DNA of 64,000 nt from JAGNNV01 sp031412915 (GTDB taxonomy: Bacteria > Acidobacteriota > Vicinamibacteria > Fen-336 > JAGNNV01). The stretch is taken from positions 1 through 64,000 of the forward strand of contig JANODX010000231.1 of the NCBI GenBank assembly GCA_031412915.1, written 5' to 3'. The notes under the pieces are model-generated. The model did not search any database. It was given only the letters and a program-made list of their open reading frames with translations, and had not been told where the DNA came from. The position numbers and the translations under genes are program-made. Below, one piece after another: positions 1-8,382 of this stretch (position 1 is its first letter; each line of letters begins with the position of its first letter).

Positions 1-663
1 GGCCACCGTGAGGGGCTGATCGAAGAGATGGATGATGGTCATGGGCCCGACCGCCTCGCCCTTGGCGAAACGCGACGTGTTTTCGAGGGTGTCGATGGCC
101 GCTCCCCAGATCGTGATGCCTTTCTCCCGCATCTTCTTGTAGAAGCCGTCCCACCCGTATCCCGGATCGTTCAGCAGCCGGTGCACGCGCGAGTCGATGA
201 ACTTGGCGACCTCGGGACGCGCGTAGACGCGGCCGAATCCGAGCAGCGGGTTGGCCCCCATCTCCGGCGTCTCGCCCGCCTTGGGCATCAGGCCCTCGCC
301 GAGGCAGACCATGATCGCGTGGTTCTCCGGCAGTTTGCGGCTGAAGTGCCACAGCGCCTCGCTCGTGACATAGGCCGAGATGGCGTCGGCATCCTTCTTG
401 ACCTGGTTGAGGATGTGCTTGTCGGCCCCCCGACCTTCACCGAAGCGGGCGAAAAGCCGCGTGCCCAGCGCCGTCACCGCCGCGGTCATGGCGAGCGAAC
501 GCCGGATTTCCGCGGGAACGAAGTCGAAGGCCTCGTAGCCGCTCTGCGAGCCGGGTCGCCACTCGACCTCGACGTCCTCGAGCCAGAGGTGGAAGCGCAG
601 CAGGATGGAACGCGTGTCGAACGCCCACTGCGCGATCAGGTCCTGCTTGGTCGGTTCGCTCAT
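1..663 (-). CDS. Partial protein of unknown function (N-terminal 221 aa)
   Basis: An ATG at 661-663 opens a reverse-strand frame that reaches the window edge without a stop, so only the N-terminus is visible. It begins MSEPTKQDLIAQWAFDT and shows no signal peptide or membrane segment; it looks like a soluble, mixed alpha/beta cytoplasmic protein. An AGGGAG sits 5 nt before the ATG. The HxlR regulator lies 34 bp upstream on the same strand, so the two may be co-transcribed. I do not recognise the family, and the missing C-terminus limits any assignment. The long plus-strand frame over the same bases is a high-GC shadow. Confidence 0.75.
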   Translation of the reverse strand, partial: MSEPTKQDLIAQWAFDTRSILLRFHLWLEDVEVEWRPGSQSGYEAFDFVPAEIRRSLAMTAAVTALGTRLFARFGEGRGADKHILNQVKKDADAISAYVTSEALWHFSRKLPENHAIMVCLGEGLMPKAGETPEMGANPLLGFGRVYARPEVAKFIDSRVHRLLNDPGYGWDGFYKKMREKGITIWGAAIDTLENTSRFAKGEAVGPMTIIHLFDQPLTVA

Positions 664-697
664 CGTCGCTCCCTGGTGTTGATGAGCGCCGACGCTA

Positions 698-1087
698 TCA
701 CTGCCCCTGACCTGCGCGCCTCTTCCGGTACAGATCCCCCCAGGTGCGCAGCGCTTCGATCACGGGAATGGCGGTGCGGCCGAGGTCCGTGATCTCGTAG
801 TCGACTCGCGGGGGAACCACGGGGTGGACGGTCCGTGTGATGAGTGTCGACTGCTCCAGCTCGCGCAGCTGCTCGGTCAGCATCTTGTGAGTCACGCGCT
901 TGAGGTCCCGCTTGAGTTCGTTGTAGCGCCACACCCGATCCTTGAGGCGCCAGAGGATCGGCATCTTCCATTTGCCCCCAAGTGCGTGCAGAGAAAGCTC
1001 CACCGGATTGTTGAAGCTCTGGCCGAGGGCCACGAATTCAGGCAAGAGGCACTCTCCTTTCGGTGAGTATCCCACGCAAAAGTTCAT
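698..1087 (-). CDS. HxlR-type winged-helix transcriptional regulator
   Basis: A 129-residue protein with the HxlR signature: a cysteine near the N-terminus (ECLLPEF), then LGGKWKMPILWRL and the recognition-helix region VTHKMLTEQLRELE, followed by the wing PPRVDYEITDLG. The family comprises small dimeric DNA-binding proteins that often sense reactive electrophiles or oxidants through a conserved cysteine. I chose the ATG at 1085-1087; a TTG three codons earlier is possible. It is divergent from the PfpI-like gene at 1151 across about 60 bp, so it probably regulates that gene and itself (inference). Confidence 0.9.
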   Translation of the reverse strand: MNFCVGYSPKGECLLPEFVALGQSFNNPVELSLHALGGKWKMPILWRLKDRVWRYNELKRDLKRVTHKMLTEQLRELEQSTLITRTVHPVVPPRVDYEITDLGRTAIPVIEALRTWGDLYRKRRAGQGQ

Positions 1088-1150
1088 ACTGTTCAAAGGG
1101 CCGGCGCGCGGTTACTCTTCCCGCGGACAAGCTGACCAGAGAGGAAAGAC

Positions 1151-1921
1151 ATGAGCCTGCAAGACCCGAACGTCGTCAATCCGAAGGCCCGCAAGCGCGT
1201 GGCCATCGTCATCGCCAACCCCGCGGTCTCCACCACCACCGGCTGGCCGGTCGGATTCTGGTGGAGCGAACTGACCCATCCGTATCACGCCTTCGAGGAG
1301 AAAGGCTACGAGGTCGAGATCTTCAGCCCCGACGGCGGCAAGTGCGAGGCCGACGGGATGAGCGACCCCAACGACGCCAGCGGGTACTCGGCCTCCGACC
1401 TGATCAGTCAGGGCTTCATCCACACCCCGAAGCTCCGCGCCCTGGTGGACAACACCGGCAGGGTGGCCGACCTGGACGTGGCGAAGTTCGACGCGATCGT
1501 GGTGGCGGGCGGTCAGGCCCCGATGTTCAGCTTCGCGGGGGCTAAAAGCCTGCACGCGAAGTTCGTCGAGTTCTACACGGCCGGAAAGATCGCCTCCGCT
1601 CTGTGCCACGGCGTCGCCATTCTCAAGTACGCGAAATTGTCGAATGGCGAGTCCCTGGCGAAAGGAAAGACGGTCACCGGTTTCGCCAACGTCGAGGAGG
1701 ACTTCGCCGACAACGCGGTCTGGGGCATGAATCTGCTGCCGCGCGACAAGCACGTGATGCCGTGGCGGATCGAGGACGAATTGAAGAGGCTCGGCGCCAA
1801 CTACGTGCAGGCGGGCCTCTGGCGAAGTTTCGCGGTCCGTGACGGCAACCTCATCACCGGGCAGCAGAACTTCTCGGGTGCGGAAACCGCGAACCTCATC
1901 ATCTCGGCCCTGGGGGAATAG
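1151..1921 (+). CDS. DJ-1/PfpI-family protein (type 1 glutamine amidotransferase-like)
   Basis: A 256-residue protein of the Hsp31/DJ-1/PfpI superfamily. The nucleophile elbow ALCHGVAIL places the reactive cysteine at about residue 152 with the adjacent histidine; the early GFWWSEL segment supplies the acidic partner, and AIVVAGGQAPM is the preceding strand-turn. Members act as glyoxalase-III or deglycase-like enzymes, chaperones or cysteine hydrolases; which applies here cannot be read from sequence. A strong ribosome site, AGAGAGGAAA, precedes the ATG. It is divergent from the HxlR regulator and 6 bp from the downstream oxidoreductase, suggesting an electrophile or redox-stress operon. Confidence 0.92.
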   Translation: MSLQDPNVVNPKARKRVAIVIANPAVSTTTGWPVGFWWSELTHPYHAFEEKGYEVEIFSPDGGKCEADGMSDPNDASGYSASDLISQGFIHTPKLRALVDNTGRVADLDVAKFDAIVVAGGQAPMFSFAGAKSLHAKFVEFYTAGKIASALCHGVAILKYAKLSNGESLAKGKTVTGFANVEEDFADNAVWGMNLLPRDKHVMPWRIEDELKRLGANYVQAGLWRSFAVRDGNLITGQQNFSGAETANLIISALGE

Positions 1922-1927
1922 CGAAGC

Positions 1928-2563
1928 ATGAAGATCGCGTTCCTGGGGTATGGAAACGTCGGGGCTCCCCTCGCCGATCACCTGCAACGTCTCGGTCACG
2001 ACGTGACCCTCGCCACCGCCGACCCCGCGGCGGAAAGCGTGCAGAAGGCGCTCGCGAGGAACGCCGGCCTCAAGACCGGTCCCATCGAACCGTCGATCGC
2101 GGCGGCCGAGGTGGTGTTCCTGGCCACACCCTTCGGCGCGAACGAGGAGTTGCTGCGTCCCCTCGCGAAGACTCTGAGCGGAAAAATCCTGGTCGACTGC
2201 ACCAACCCCGTGGGCCCCGGCCTGACCCATGGCCTCGGCAGCGCGCAGTCCGGATCCGAGATGCTGCAGAAGCTCCTGCCCGAGACCCGTGTCGTCAAGG
2301 CGTTCTCCATCTATGGCTTCGAGAACTTCGAAGACAGCGCGTACCCGGCCTACACGGTCAAGCCGGTCATGATGTTCTGCGGCAACGATGCGAGTGCCAA
2401 GAAGACGGTCTTGGGTCTGATCGAGCAGCTTGGCTTTGAGCCGCTCGACGTGGGCGGCCTGGAGCAGGCCCTGCATCTCGAGCACTTGACCCTGCTCTGG
2501 GTTCGGATGGTGCGGATGGACCGCCGGTCGCCCCACATGGTCTGGGCCGTGCTTCGGCGCTGA
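1928..2563 (+). CDS. NAD(P)-binding oxidoreductase (F420-dependent NADP reductase-like)
   Basis: A 211-residue Rossmann protein. The N-terminus MKIAFLGYGNVGAPLADHL has GxGxxG at about residues 7-12, and FLATPFGANEELL followed by LVDCTNPVGPG is the typical second half of the NADPH-dependent F420 reductase-like domain. Such proteins transfer hydride between NAD(P)H and flavin or deazaflavin partners, but many homologues are uncharacterised. The gene starts 6 bp after the PfpI-like gene, so the two form an operon divergent from the HxlR regulator. The C-terminus is short, ending soon after the Rossmann core. Confidence 0.88.
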   Translation: MKIAFLGYGNVGAPLADHLQRLGHDVTLATADPAAESVQKALARNAGLKTGPIEPSIAAAEVVFLATPFGANEELLRPLAKTLSGKILVDCTNPVGPGLTHGLGSAQSGSEMLQKLLPETRVVKAFSIYGFENFEDSAYPAYTVKPVMMFCGNDASAKKTVLGLIEQLGFEPLDVGGLEQALHLEHLTLLWVRMVRMDRRSPHMVWAVLRR

Positions 2564-2687
2564 GGCTCGCCGCGGACGCAGCCGGGCCGGCTTCGACTGA
2601 AGGCGAGCAGGGCCCGACCGGGTGGGATCGAGCGGATAGAATCTCGGGATATTCGTTCCCGCGCTTCCCCATCGCGAAAGGTTCACC

Positions 2688-4340
2688 ATGGTCCACACAC
2701 GTCTGATCACGCTCGTCTCGGTCGCATTCTTGTTCTCCGGTCCCCCGCCCGCGGTCGCCCAGAATGCAACCGCGAAGTCGAAGGTTCCTCTCTACCTAGG
2801 CCTCGGGAACTTTTCCCGCAAGGTGACGACCACTTCTCCGGGGGCAAAGGCGTATTTCAATCAGGGCCTGGCCTTCCTCTATGCCTTCAACCACGACGAG
2901 GCCATCCGCGCCTTCCGGCGCGCGGGCGAGATCGACCCGAAGTGCGCCATGGCGCAATGGGGCCTGGCTCTCGCGAACGGACCGCACATCAACAACATGG
3001 CGGTCCCGCCCGAGCGGGAAAAGGCGGCTTTCGATGCGCTGGCGAAAGCGCGGGCCCTCGGTGGGAGTGCGGTCGAAAAGGTGCTGATCGAGGCCCTCTC
3101 GACGCGCTACGCCGATCCGCAACCCGCGGATCGGACCGCTCTCAATCAAGCCTACGCGGGCGCCATGCGCAACGCGTGGAAGACCTACCCGAAAGACGCC
3201 GACGTCGGCGCACTCTTCGCCGAATCCCTCGCCAACCTCCGGCCGTGGGATCTCTGGCTTCCGGACGGCGGGCCGCAGCCTGGAACCGAGGAACTGGTAT
3301 CGACGGTCGAGGCCGTTCTGGCCCTCGACCCGAAGCACCCCTTCGCCAATCACCTGATGATCCACGCGGTCGAGGCCTCACCCCATCCCGAGAGGGCGGA
3401 CCGCGCGGCCAACGCGCTACGCGATCTTCAGCCCGGCCTCGGGCACATGGTCCACATGCCGTCTCACATCGATATCCGCCGCGGGCGGTGGCAGGAAGGC
3501 ATTGTCGCCAACGCCAAGGCGATCGGAGCGGACCGGCGCTACGTGGCGAAGGCGCCCGAGCAGGGCTTCTATCGCCTCTACATGTCCCACAATCACCACA
3601 TGCTCACCTACGCCGCCATGATGACGGGACAAAGTGCTTTGGCCCTCAAGACCATCCGCGAGATGGTGGCGGACATTCCCCTCGACTTCTTCAAAGGCAA
3701 CCCCTGGGCCGACGGCCTCCTGGCCGCGCCTCTCGAGGTCCTCCTGCGCTTCGGCCGATGGGACGAGATTCTGGGCGCGGCTCAATTCCCGGAATTCACG
3801 CCGATCTCGCGATCCCTTCAGCGTTACGCGCGGGCCGTAGCGTTCGTCGCGCAGGAGGACCTCGGGAGTGCGATGAAGGAACAGGACGCCTTCAGGGAAG
3901 CGCGGAAGCACGTGACGAAGGAGGCGACGTTCGGCAACAACTCCGGCTCCGATCTTCTCGACGTGGCCGAATACCTGATGAAGGGCGAGATTCTCTTTCG
4001 CTCCGGGAAGACCGACGAGGGTCTTTTCGCCCTTCGTGAGGCCGTGGTCCGCGAGGACAAGCTCCGATACGACGAGCCGCCCGACTGGATTCAGCCGGCG
4101 CGCCACCCCCTGGGCGCGGCACTCCTCCAGGCCGGACGTCTCGCTGAAGCGGAAGAGGTCTTCCGAGCCGATCTCGCCAAGCTGCCCGGCAACGGCTGGG
4201 CTCTTTACGGTCTCGCCCGGTCACTTCGGCTTCAGAAGCGTGAGGCCGAGGCCGCGGTCATCGAGAAGCAATTCGCGACCGCGTGGAAGAGGGCCGACAC
4301 CAAGATCAAGTCGGCCTGCCTCTGCCTGCCCGGGGTTTGA
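2688..4340 (+). CDS. Secreted tetratricopeptide-repeat protein
   Basis: A 550-residue protein with a clear Sec signal peptide ending PPPAVAQN (cleavage near residue 25). TPR-like helices begin at FNQGLAFLYAFNHDEAI (about residues 58-98), and the last pair lies near residues 472-525 (LLQAGRLAEAEEVFRADLA). The middle is helical with no recognisable catalytic motif. Families with this layout are common in Acidobacteriota and are thought to be periplasmic scaffolds. A TAGAAT hexamer about 45 bp before the ATG may be the -10 box. No partner is obvious: the upstream gene is an oxidoreductase and the downstream gene a glycosyltransferase 255 bp away. Confidence 0.88.
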   Translation: MVHTRLITLVSVAFLFSGPPPAVAQNATAKSKVPLYLGLGNFSRKVTTTSPGAKAYFNQGLAFLYAFNHDEAIRAFRRAGEIDPKCAMAQWGLALANGPHINNMAVPPEREKAAFDALAKARALGGSAVEKVLIEALSTRYADPQPADRTALNQAYAGAMRNAWKTYPKDADVGALFAESLANLRPWDLWLPDGGPQPGTEELVSTVEAVLALDPKHPFANHLMIHAVEASPHPERADRAANALRDLQPGLGHMVHMPSHIDIRRGRWQEGIVANAKAIGADRRYVAKAPEQGFYRLYMSHNHHMLTYAAMMTGQSALALKTIREMVADIPLDFFKGNPWADGLLAAPLEVLLRFGRWDEILGAAQFPEFTPISRSLQRYARAVAFVAQEDLGSAMKEQDAFREARKHVTKEATFGNNSGSDLLDVAEYLMKGEILFRSGKTDEGLFALREAVVREDKLRYDEPPDWIQPARHPLGAALLQAGRLAEAEEVFRADLAKLPGNGWALYGLARSLRLQKREAEAAVIEKQFATAWKRADTKIKSACLCLPGV

Positions 4341-4595
4341 TCGTCCAGGTCATTGGGAACGGCCCGCAGGCCTATCGTGGACTGAAGCGATCTTTCGGGC
4401 ATTGGTAGAGGGGGCCCGCCGGGCCGCAGAAACAGGCTGGAACGGACCTCTTCTGCCCTTTCGGAATGTTGCCCGTGATGACGGTCGGCCGAACGGCGTC
4501 TCGTCCGTTCGCAACGCGGGCCTGGTCTTGTCGCGGCGACGAAGCGGCGTCTCCGTTCTCCCCGCACCCCTGGGTCGGGCGTGAGAGCATTGGAC

Positions 4596-5324
4596 ATGAT
4601 TCTCGGTCAACGAATCGTCGTGGTTCTTCCCGCCTACAACGCCGCCCGGACCCTCAAGGCGACGATCGCCGAGGTTCCTCCAGGCTTTGTCGACGAGTTC
4701 ATTCTGGTCGACGATGCCAGCCAGGATGAGACCGAAAGCCTGTCCCGGGAACTGGGGCTCACCACGATCCGCCACGAGAAGAACCGCGGGTACGGGGGCA
4801 ACCAGAAGACCTGTTATACCGCCGCCCTGAAGTCGGGGGCCGACGTGATCGTGATGCTGCACCCGGACTATCAGTACTCGCCGAGGCTCGTTCCCGCCCT
4901 GGCCTGGCTCGTGGCGAGCGGCGAGTATCAGGTAGCTCTGGGCTCCCGCATACTGGGCGGCACGGCGCTCCGCGGCGGCATGCCTATCTACAAGTACATC
5001 TCCAATCGAGCCCTGACCTTCCTGCAGAATCTGGCCACCGGGGCGAAGCTCTCGGAGTATCACACCGGGTTCCGTGCCTTCTCCCGCGCCAGCCTTGAGG
5101 CGGTGTCCTGGCAGGACAATTCCGACGATTTCGTCTTCGACAACCAGATCCTCAGTCAGCTCCTGGCCGAGGGGTTCCGTATCGGCGAGATCTCGTGCCC
5201 GACGCGCTACTTCGATGAGGCGTCGTCGATCGGCTTCTCCAGAAGCGTCCGGTATGGCCTGGGCGTGGTGGCAGAGGCGATCCGATTTCGCCGCCGGGTG
5301 GCCCGTCGGCGCCTGGGGAAATGA
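4596..5324 (+). CDS. Family 2 glycosyltransferase
   Basis: A 242-residue GT-A fold enzyme. IVVVLPAYNAARTL is the nucleotide-sugar binding start, FILVDDASQDET the first acidic motif, and VIVMLHPDYQYSP takes the place of the usual DxD (here HPDYQ). Family members transfer sugars from dolichyl- or undecaprenyl-type donors or nucleotide sugars. It ends in a basic tail (RFRRRVARRRLG) with no transmembrane pair, so it is probably peripheral. I chose the ATG at 4596 because it aligns with family N-termini; a GTG at 4581 is in frame. It is convergent with the phosphatase-like gene 43 bp away. The 255 bp upstream hold no gene I can support. Confidence 0.9.
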   Translation: MILGQRIVVVLPAYNAARTLKATIAEVPPGFVDEFILVDDASQDETESLSRELGLTTIRHEKNRGYGGNQKTCYTAALKSGADVIVMLHPDYQYSPRLVPALAWLVASGEYQVALGSRILGGTALRGGMPIYKYISNRALTFLQNLATGAKLSEYHTGFRAFSRASLEAVSWQDNSDDFVFDNQILSQLLAEGFRIGEISCPTRYFDEASSIGFSRSVRYGLGVVAEAIRFRRRVARRRLGK

Positions 5325-5367
5325 TCAGACCGGGCGGGAGATCGGCAGGGCAGACCGAGTCCTTGGG

Positions 5368-5928
5368 TCACGACTGGCGGCTGGCGACGTAGTCGAGGGC
5401 GAATTTCTGCAGCGCCTCACTTGAGAGCCCAATGGCTTTGGCCTCCGCCAAGGAGCGCTCCTCCGTCCACTTGTCGATCACCATCCGCTTGATCAGCCAG
5501 AGGGCGGCGACACGATTGCCGGAGCCGCAGTGAATGAAGAGCGGCTGGTTCGCAGGGTCGGCCACGAGCTTCAGGAACTCATCGGCCGCCTTCACGTCCG
5601 GGGCTGAGCTCTTGAAGGGCAGGTGAAGGTACCTGAGGCCGATCGCCTCGGCCGCCGCGCGCGATTCACCAATGCTGACTCCTGCCTCGGTCTCCTCCCG
5701 CAGGTTCAGCACCGCTTTGTAGCCGAGCTTCGCGATGCCGGGCAGAGCCTTGACCTCGGTCGCTCCGGCGCACCCGATCGTGGCGTCCACTTTGGTGTAG
5801 TTGCGCACCCCCTCGATGGGAGTCGCCCCGGACGGCAGAGGTGTCGGAGATGGCGAGGACGTCGCGGGTGACGTCTGGGGAGCGGAGATGGCGAACAGCA
5901 GCGCGACGATGAGCAAGGCATGGGTCAT
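5368..5928 (-). CDS. Secreted protein tyrosine phosphatase-like protein
   Basis: The frame extends to 5958, but the ATG at 5926-5928 starts a signal peptide (MTHALLIVALLFAISAPQ), giving 186 residues. A Ser/Pro/Thr linker follows, then a cysteine-phosphatase fold: AVLNLREETEAGV, YLHLPFKSSAPD and the P-loop HCGSGNRVAALW (HCx5R). This resembles the DUF442/TIGR01244 phosphatase group. The signal peptide implies action in the periplasm, which is unusual for this fold. A GATAAT hexamer lies 6 nt before the ATG, so the transcript may be leaderless. It is divergent from the iminopeptidase-like lipoprotein at 5996. Confidence 0.88.
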   Translation of the reverse strand: MTHALLIVALLFAISAPQTSPATSSPSPTPLPSGATPIEGVRNYTKVDATIGCAGATEVKALPGIAKLGYKAVLNLREETEAGVSIGESRAAAEAIGLRYLHLPFKSSAPDVKAADEFLKLVADPANQPLFIHCGSGNRVAALWLIKRMVIDKWTEERSLAEAKAIGLSSEALQKFALDYVASRQS

Positions 5929-5934
5929 GTTTGG

Positions 5935-5940
5935 ATTATC
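5935..5940 (-). promoter_or_regulatory. Candidate -10 box (GATAAT) six bases before the phosphatase ATG
   Basis: GATAAT on the reverse strand, then 6 nt, then ATG. A start of transcription about 7 nt after the box would fall on the start codon. There is no Shine-Dalgarno motif between them. Confidence 0.45.
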
Positions 5941-5995
5941 CTCGACCGGACCGCTCACCCCAAGAGATCAGCGTATTCCCCTGCAAGGAGGGTTC

Positions 5996-7045
5996 ATGAA
6001 GCCTGTTCTGTATCTGGCCGCCAGCCTGACTCTCACCGCATGCGCGGCGCCTTCAACACCGCCTCCCGACGCGACACGCGCTCCGGCGGCAGCCTCCGCG
6101 TACCTGGACTCGTCCGGCCGCGACGACGTCCTCACCGGCGGCGTGAAGCTCATTCCCATTACCACGCCGAAGGGCACGTTCAAGGTCTGGACCAAACGCG
6201 CGGGCAACAACCCGAAGATCAAGGTCCTCCTCCTGCATGGCGGGCCGGGAGCGACGCACGAGTACTTCGAGGCCTTCGACAGCTACTTCCCCGCGGCCGG
6301 GATCGAGTACTACTACTACGATCAACTCGGCTCGGCCTTCAGCGATCAGCCGAAGGATGCGAGTCTCTGGGATCTCCCGCGTTTCGTCGAAGAGGTCGAG
6401 CAGGTCCGGCAGGCTCTTCGCCTCGATTCGAGCAATTTCTACCTGCTCGGTCATTCGTGGGGCGGCATCCTCGCCATGGAGTACGCGCTCAAGTATCAGC
6501 AGAACCTCAAGGGCCTGGTCGTCTCCAACATGATGGCCAGCATCCCGGCCTACGTGGAGTATGCCGAGAAGGCGCTGATGCCGGCGATGGACCAGAAGGC
6601 GCTGGCCGAGATCAAGCGGATCGAGGCGAAGAAGGACTACGACAATCCGCGGTACATGGAACTCCTCGTTCCCAACTACTACGCGTTCCACATCCTGAGA
6701 ATGCCGCCCGACCAGTGGCCCGACCCCGTGAATCGCTCCTTCGCCCGCCTCAGTAAGGACGTCTACATCCCCATGCAGGGGCCGAGCGAGATGAGCGCTT
6801 CCGGCAAGCTCGAGAAGTGGGACCGCCTGGCCGACCTCGGCAGGATCACTGTGCCCGCGCTGACCATCGGCGGCCAGTACGACACCATGGATCCCAGGCA
6901 CATGGAGAAGATGTCGACCCTGCTCGGGAAGGGCCGCTACCTCTATTGCGCGAACGGCTCCCACATGTCGATGTACGACGACCAGAAGACGTACTTCGCG
7001 GGCCTCATCAAGTTCATCGAGGACGTCGATCAAGGAAAGTTCTGA
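5996..7045 (+). CDS. Alpha/beta hydrolase lipoprotein, proline iminopeptidase-like
   Basis: A 349-residue protein starting at the ATG at 5996, preceded by AAGGAGG. Its lipoprotein signal ends LTLTAC, so it should be membrane-anchored outside the cytoplasm. The fold is the proline iminopeptidase type: oxyanion HGGPGATHEYF, nucleophile elbow GHSWGGILA, acid near GGQYDTMDP and histidine in NGSHMSMYD. Such enzymes release N-terminal proline or related residues from short peptides. The frame continues 65 codons upstream through the divergent gene, but the lipobox and ribosome site fix the start. A repeat cluster begins within about 10 bp of its stop. Confidence 0.93.
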   Translation: MKPVLYLAASLTLTACAAPSTPPPDATRAPAAASAYLDSSGRDDVLTGGVKLIPITTPKGTFKVWTKRAGNNPKIKVLLLHGGPGATHEYFEAFDSYFPAAGIEYYYYDQLGSAFSDQPKDASLWDLPRFVEEVEQVRQALRLDSSNFYLLGHSWGGILAMEYALKYQQNLKGLVVSNMMASIPAYVEYAEKALMPAMDQKALAEIKRIEAKKDYDNPRYMELLVPNYYAFHILRMPPDQWPDPVNRSFARLSKDVYIPMQGPSEMSASGKLEKWDRLADLGRITVPALTIGGQYDTMDPRHMEKMSTLLGKGRYLYCANGSHMSMYDDQKTYFAGLIKFIEDVDQGKF

Positions 7046-7053
7046 GGTCGATC

Positions 7054-7132
7054 GGACCCTGAACTTGCCTGCGCTGAGCTTGCCCGTACTGAGCCCGTCG
7101 AAGTGTCGAAGCGTCGAAGGGGGGGACCCTCG
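7054..7132. repeat. R repeat cluster 1 (degenerate)
   Basis: A degenerate copy of the R family: GGACCCTGAACTTGCC, then CTGAGCTTGCC and CTGAGCCCGTCGAAG words, then three TCGAAG words. It begins within about 10 bp of the hydrolase stop and fills most of the gap before the DCC protein, so long upstream starts for the latter are unlikely. Confidence 0.8.
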
Positions 7133-7195
7133 TTCGATCGCGTCTGCAAAGAGGGCTTCCCGCGGTCGTCCATTCCGCACTTGCTAACCTTGGTC

Positions 7196-7633
7196 GTGGT
7201 GGCTCATCTCGTCCTGTACGACGGCGTTTGCGGTTTGTGCGATCGCTTCGTCCAGTTTCTGTTGCGGATCGACACGCAGGATCGCCTCCTCTTCGCCGCG
7301 CTCCAGGGGCCGGTCGGAACCCGGATCCTGAAAGAGGCCGGACGCATGACAGATCCTCTCTCCACCGTCGTCGTGGTCGCCGACTACCTAACGCCCTCGC
7401 AACGCCTGCTCGATCGCAGCGAGGCCGGACTGTTCGTCATCGCCTCGGCGGGCGGTCTCTATCGCACCGTCGCGATCCTCCGGATCTTTCCGAGATCCCT
7501 CCGCGATGCCGCCTACGATCTGATCGCACGCGGACGCTACCGGATCTTCGGCCGATTCGACGCCTGCCCCGTTCCCACTCCAAAGACGCGTGCGAAGTTC
7601 CTGGACTTCGCAAACCGCGCGCCCGAGCGTTGA
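7196..7633 (+). CDS. DCC-family thiol-disulfide oxidoreductase-like protein
   Basis: About 145 residues with the family signature LVLYDGVCGLCDRFVQFLL, in which the CxxC pair (CGLC) sits in a thioredoxin-like N-terminus; FDACPVP is the conserved C-terminal portion. DCC proteins are presumed redox proteins of unknown substrate. The start is uncertain: the frame reaches 7103, but that stretch is repeat DNA, so I prefer the GTG codons at 7196 or 7199. The stop TGA overlaps the TTG start of the patatin gene (TTGA), indicating translational coupling. Confidence 0.85.
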   Translation: MVAHLVLYDGVCGLCDRFVQFLLRIDTQDRLLFAALQGPVGTRILKEAGRMTDPLSTVVVVADYLTPSQRLLDRSEAGLFVIASAGGLYRTVAILRIFPRSLRDAAYDLIARGRYRIFGRFDACPVPTPKTRAKFLDFANRAPER

Positions 7634-8382
7634 CCCCCGTCGCGGGCCGGCTCGGCCTGACTCTCACCGGCGGTTCCTGCCGCTGCGCGTTCCAGGCCGG
7701 CGTCCTGCAGGCGCTCGACGAGCGAGGCCTTCGCTTCTCGGCAGTCTGCGGAGTCTCATCGGGAGCCTGGAACGCCGCCGCCGTGGCCATAGGATCGATC
7801 CATCGTCTTCGCGACATGTGGCTCGGCGCGACCGCATTTCCGGTCTACAGCCTGAGGAACTTCGCCTTCAATCGCACGCCGTTCAACTACCTCCACATGC
7901 ATCATCACTTCACCCGTCACGCCCTCGACTTCGGCGCGATCCGGCACTCGAAGGTGCTGTGGATGGTCAGTCTGACCCGGGTGCCTGATCTCCGACCGGC
8001 CCTCTTCACCAACCGCGATCACCCGGACCAGGACGCCTTCCTCCTGACCCTCGCCACCAACACACTGCCCCCGATCTATCCCTGGCCGGCGCGCATCGGC
8101 GGCCGGCTCTACCTCGACGGCGGCTTCACCAACAACGCGCCCTACGAGCCCGTGCTCGCCGAGGGCTGCGAGCGGGTCATAGTCATCGCGAACAACGAAG
8201 GCGGCTCCATCTTCAAGAGCGTTCGCGACCGTCGGCACTCGATTCCCGAGGCCCTCCGCGACCGGGTGCGGGTGATTCATCCCTGCCGGCCCATGCCCGT
8301 GACTTTCAACGACCTGAACCGCGGGCGCATCGAGGACGCCCTCGATCACGGCTACGAGGTTGGACGGAAGGCGGACATTTGA
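7630..8382 (+). CDS. Patatin-like phospholipase
   Basis: A 250-residue lipid acyl hydrolase. The nucleophile motif GVSSG (Ser about residue 43) and the DGG dyad (Asp about 163, in YLDGGFTNNAPYEP) are intact. The oxyanion loop reads GGSCRCAF rather than the usual GGGxRG, which is odd. The only start after the preceding gene is the TTG at 7630, overlapping the DCC stop; its own TGA overlaps the TTG start of hrpB. The three genes are therefore read as one coupled unit. Substrate unknown; patatins cleave phospholipid or acylglycerol esters. Confidence 0.9.
   Translation: MTPVAGRLGLTLTGGSCRCAFQAGVLQALDERGLRFSAVCGVSSGAWNAAAVAIGSIHRLRDMWLGATAFPVYSLRNFAFNRTPFNYLHMHHHFTRHALDFGAIRHSKVLWMVSLTRVPDLRPALFTNRDHPDQDAFLLTLATNTLPPIYPWPARIGGRLYLDGGFTNNAPYEPVLAEGCERVIVIANNEGGSIFKSVRDRRHSIPEALRDRVRVIHPCRPMPVTFNDLNRGRIEDALDHGYEVGRKADI

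Noticed and set aside
1112..2710. 532-residue reverse frame over the PfpI and oxidoreductase genes
   Set aside because: Shadow of two genes with clear family motifs; no start context.
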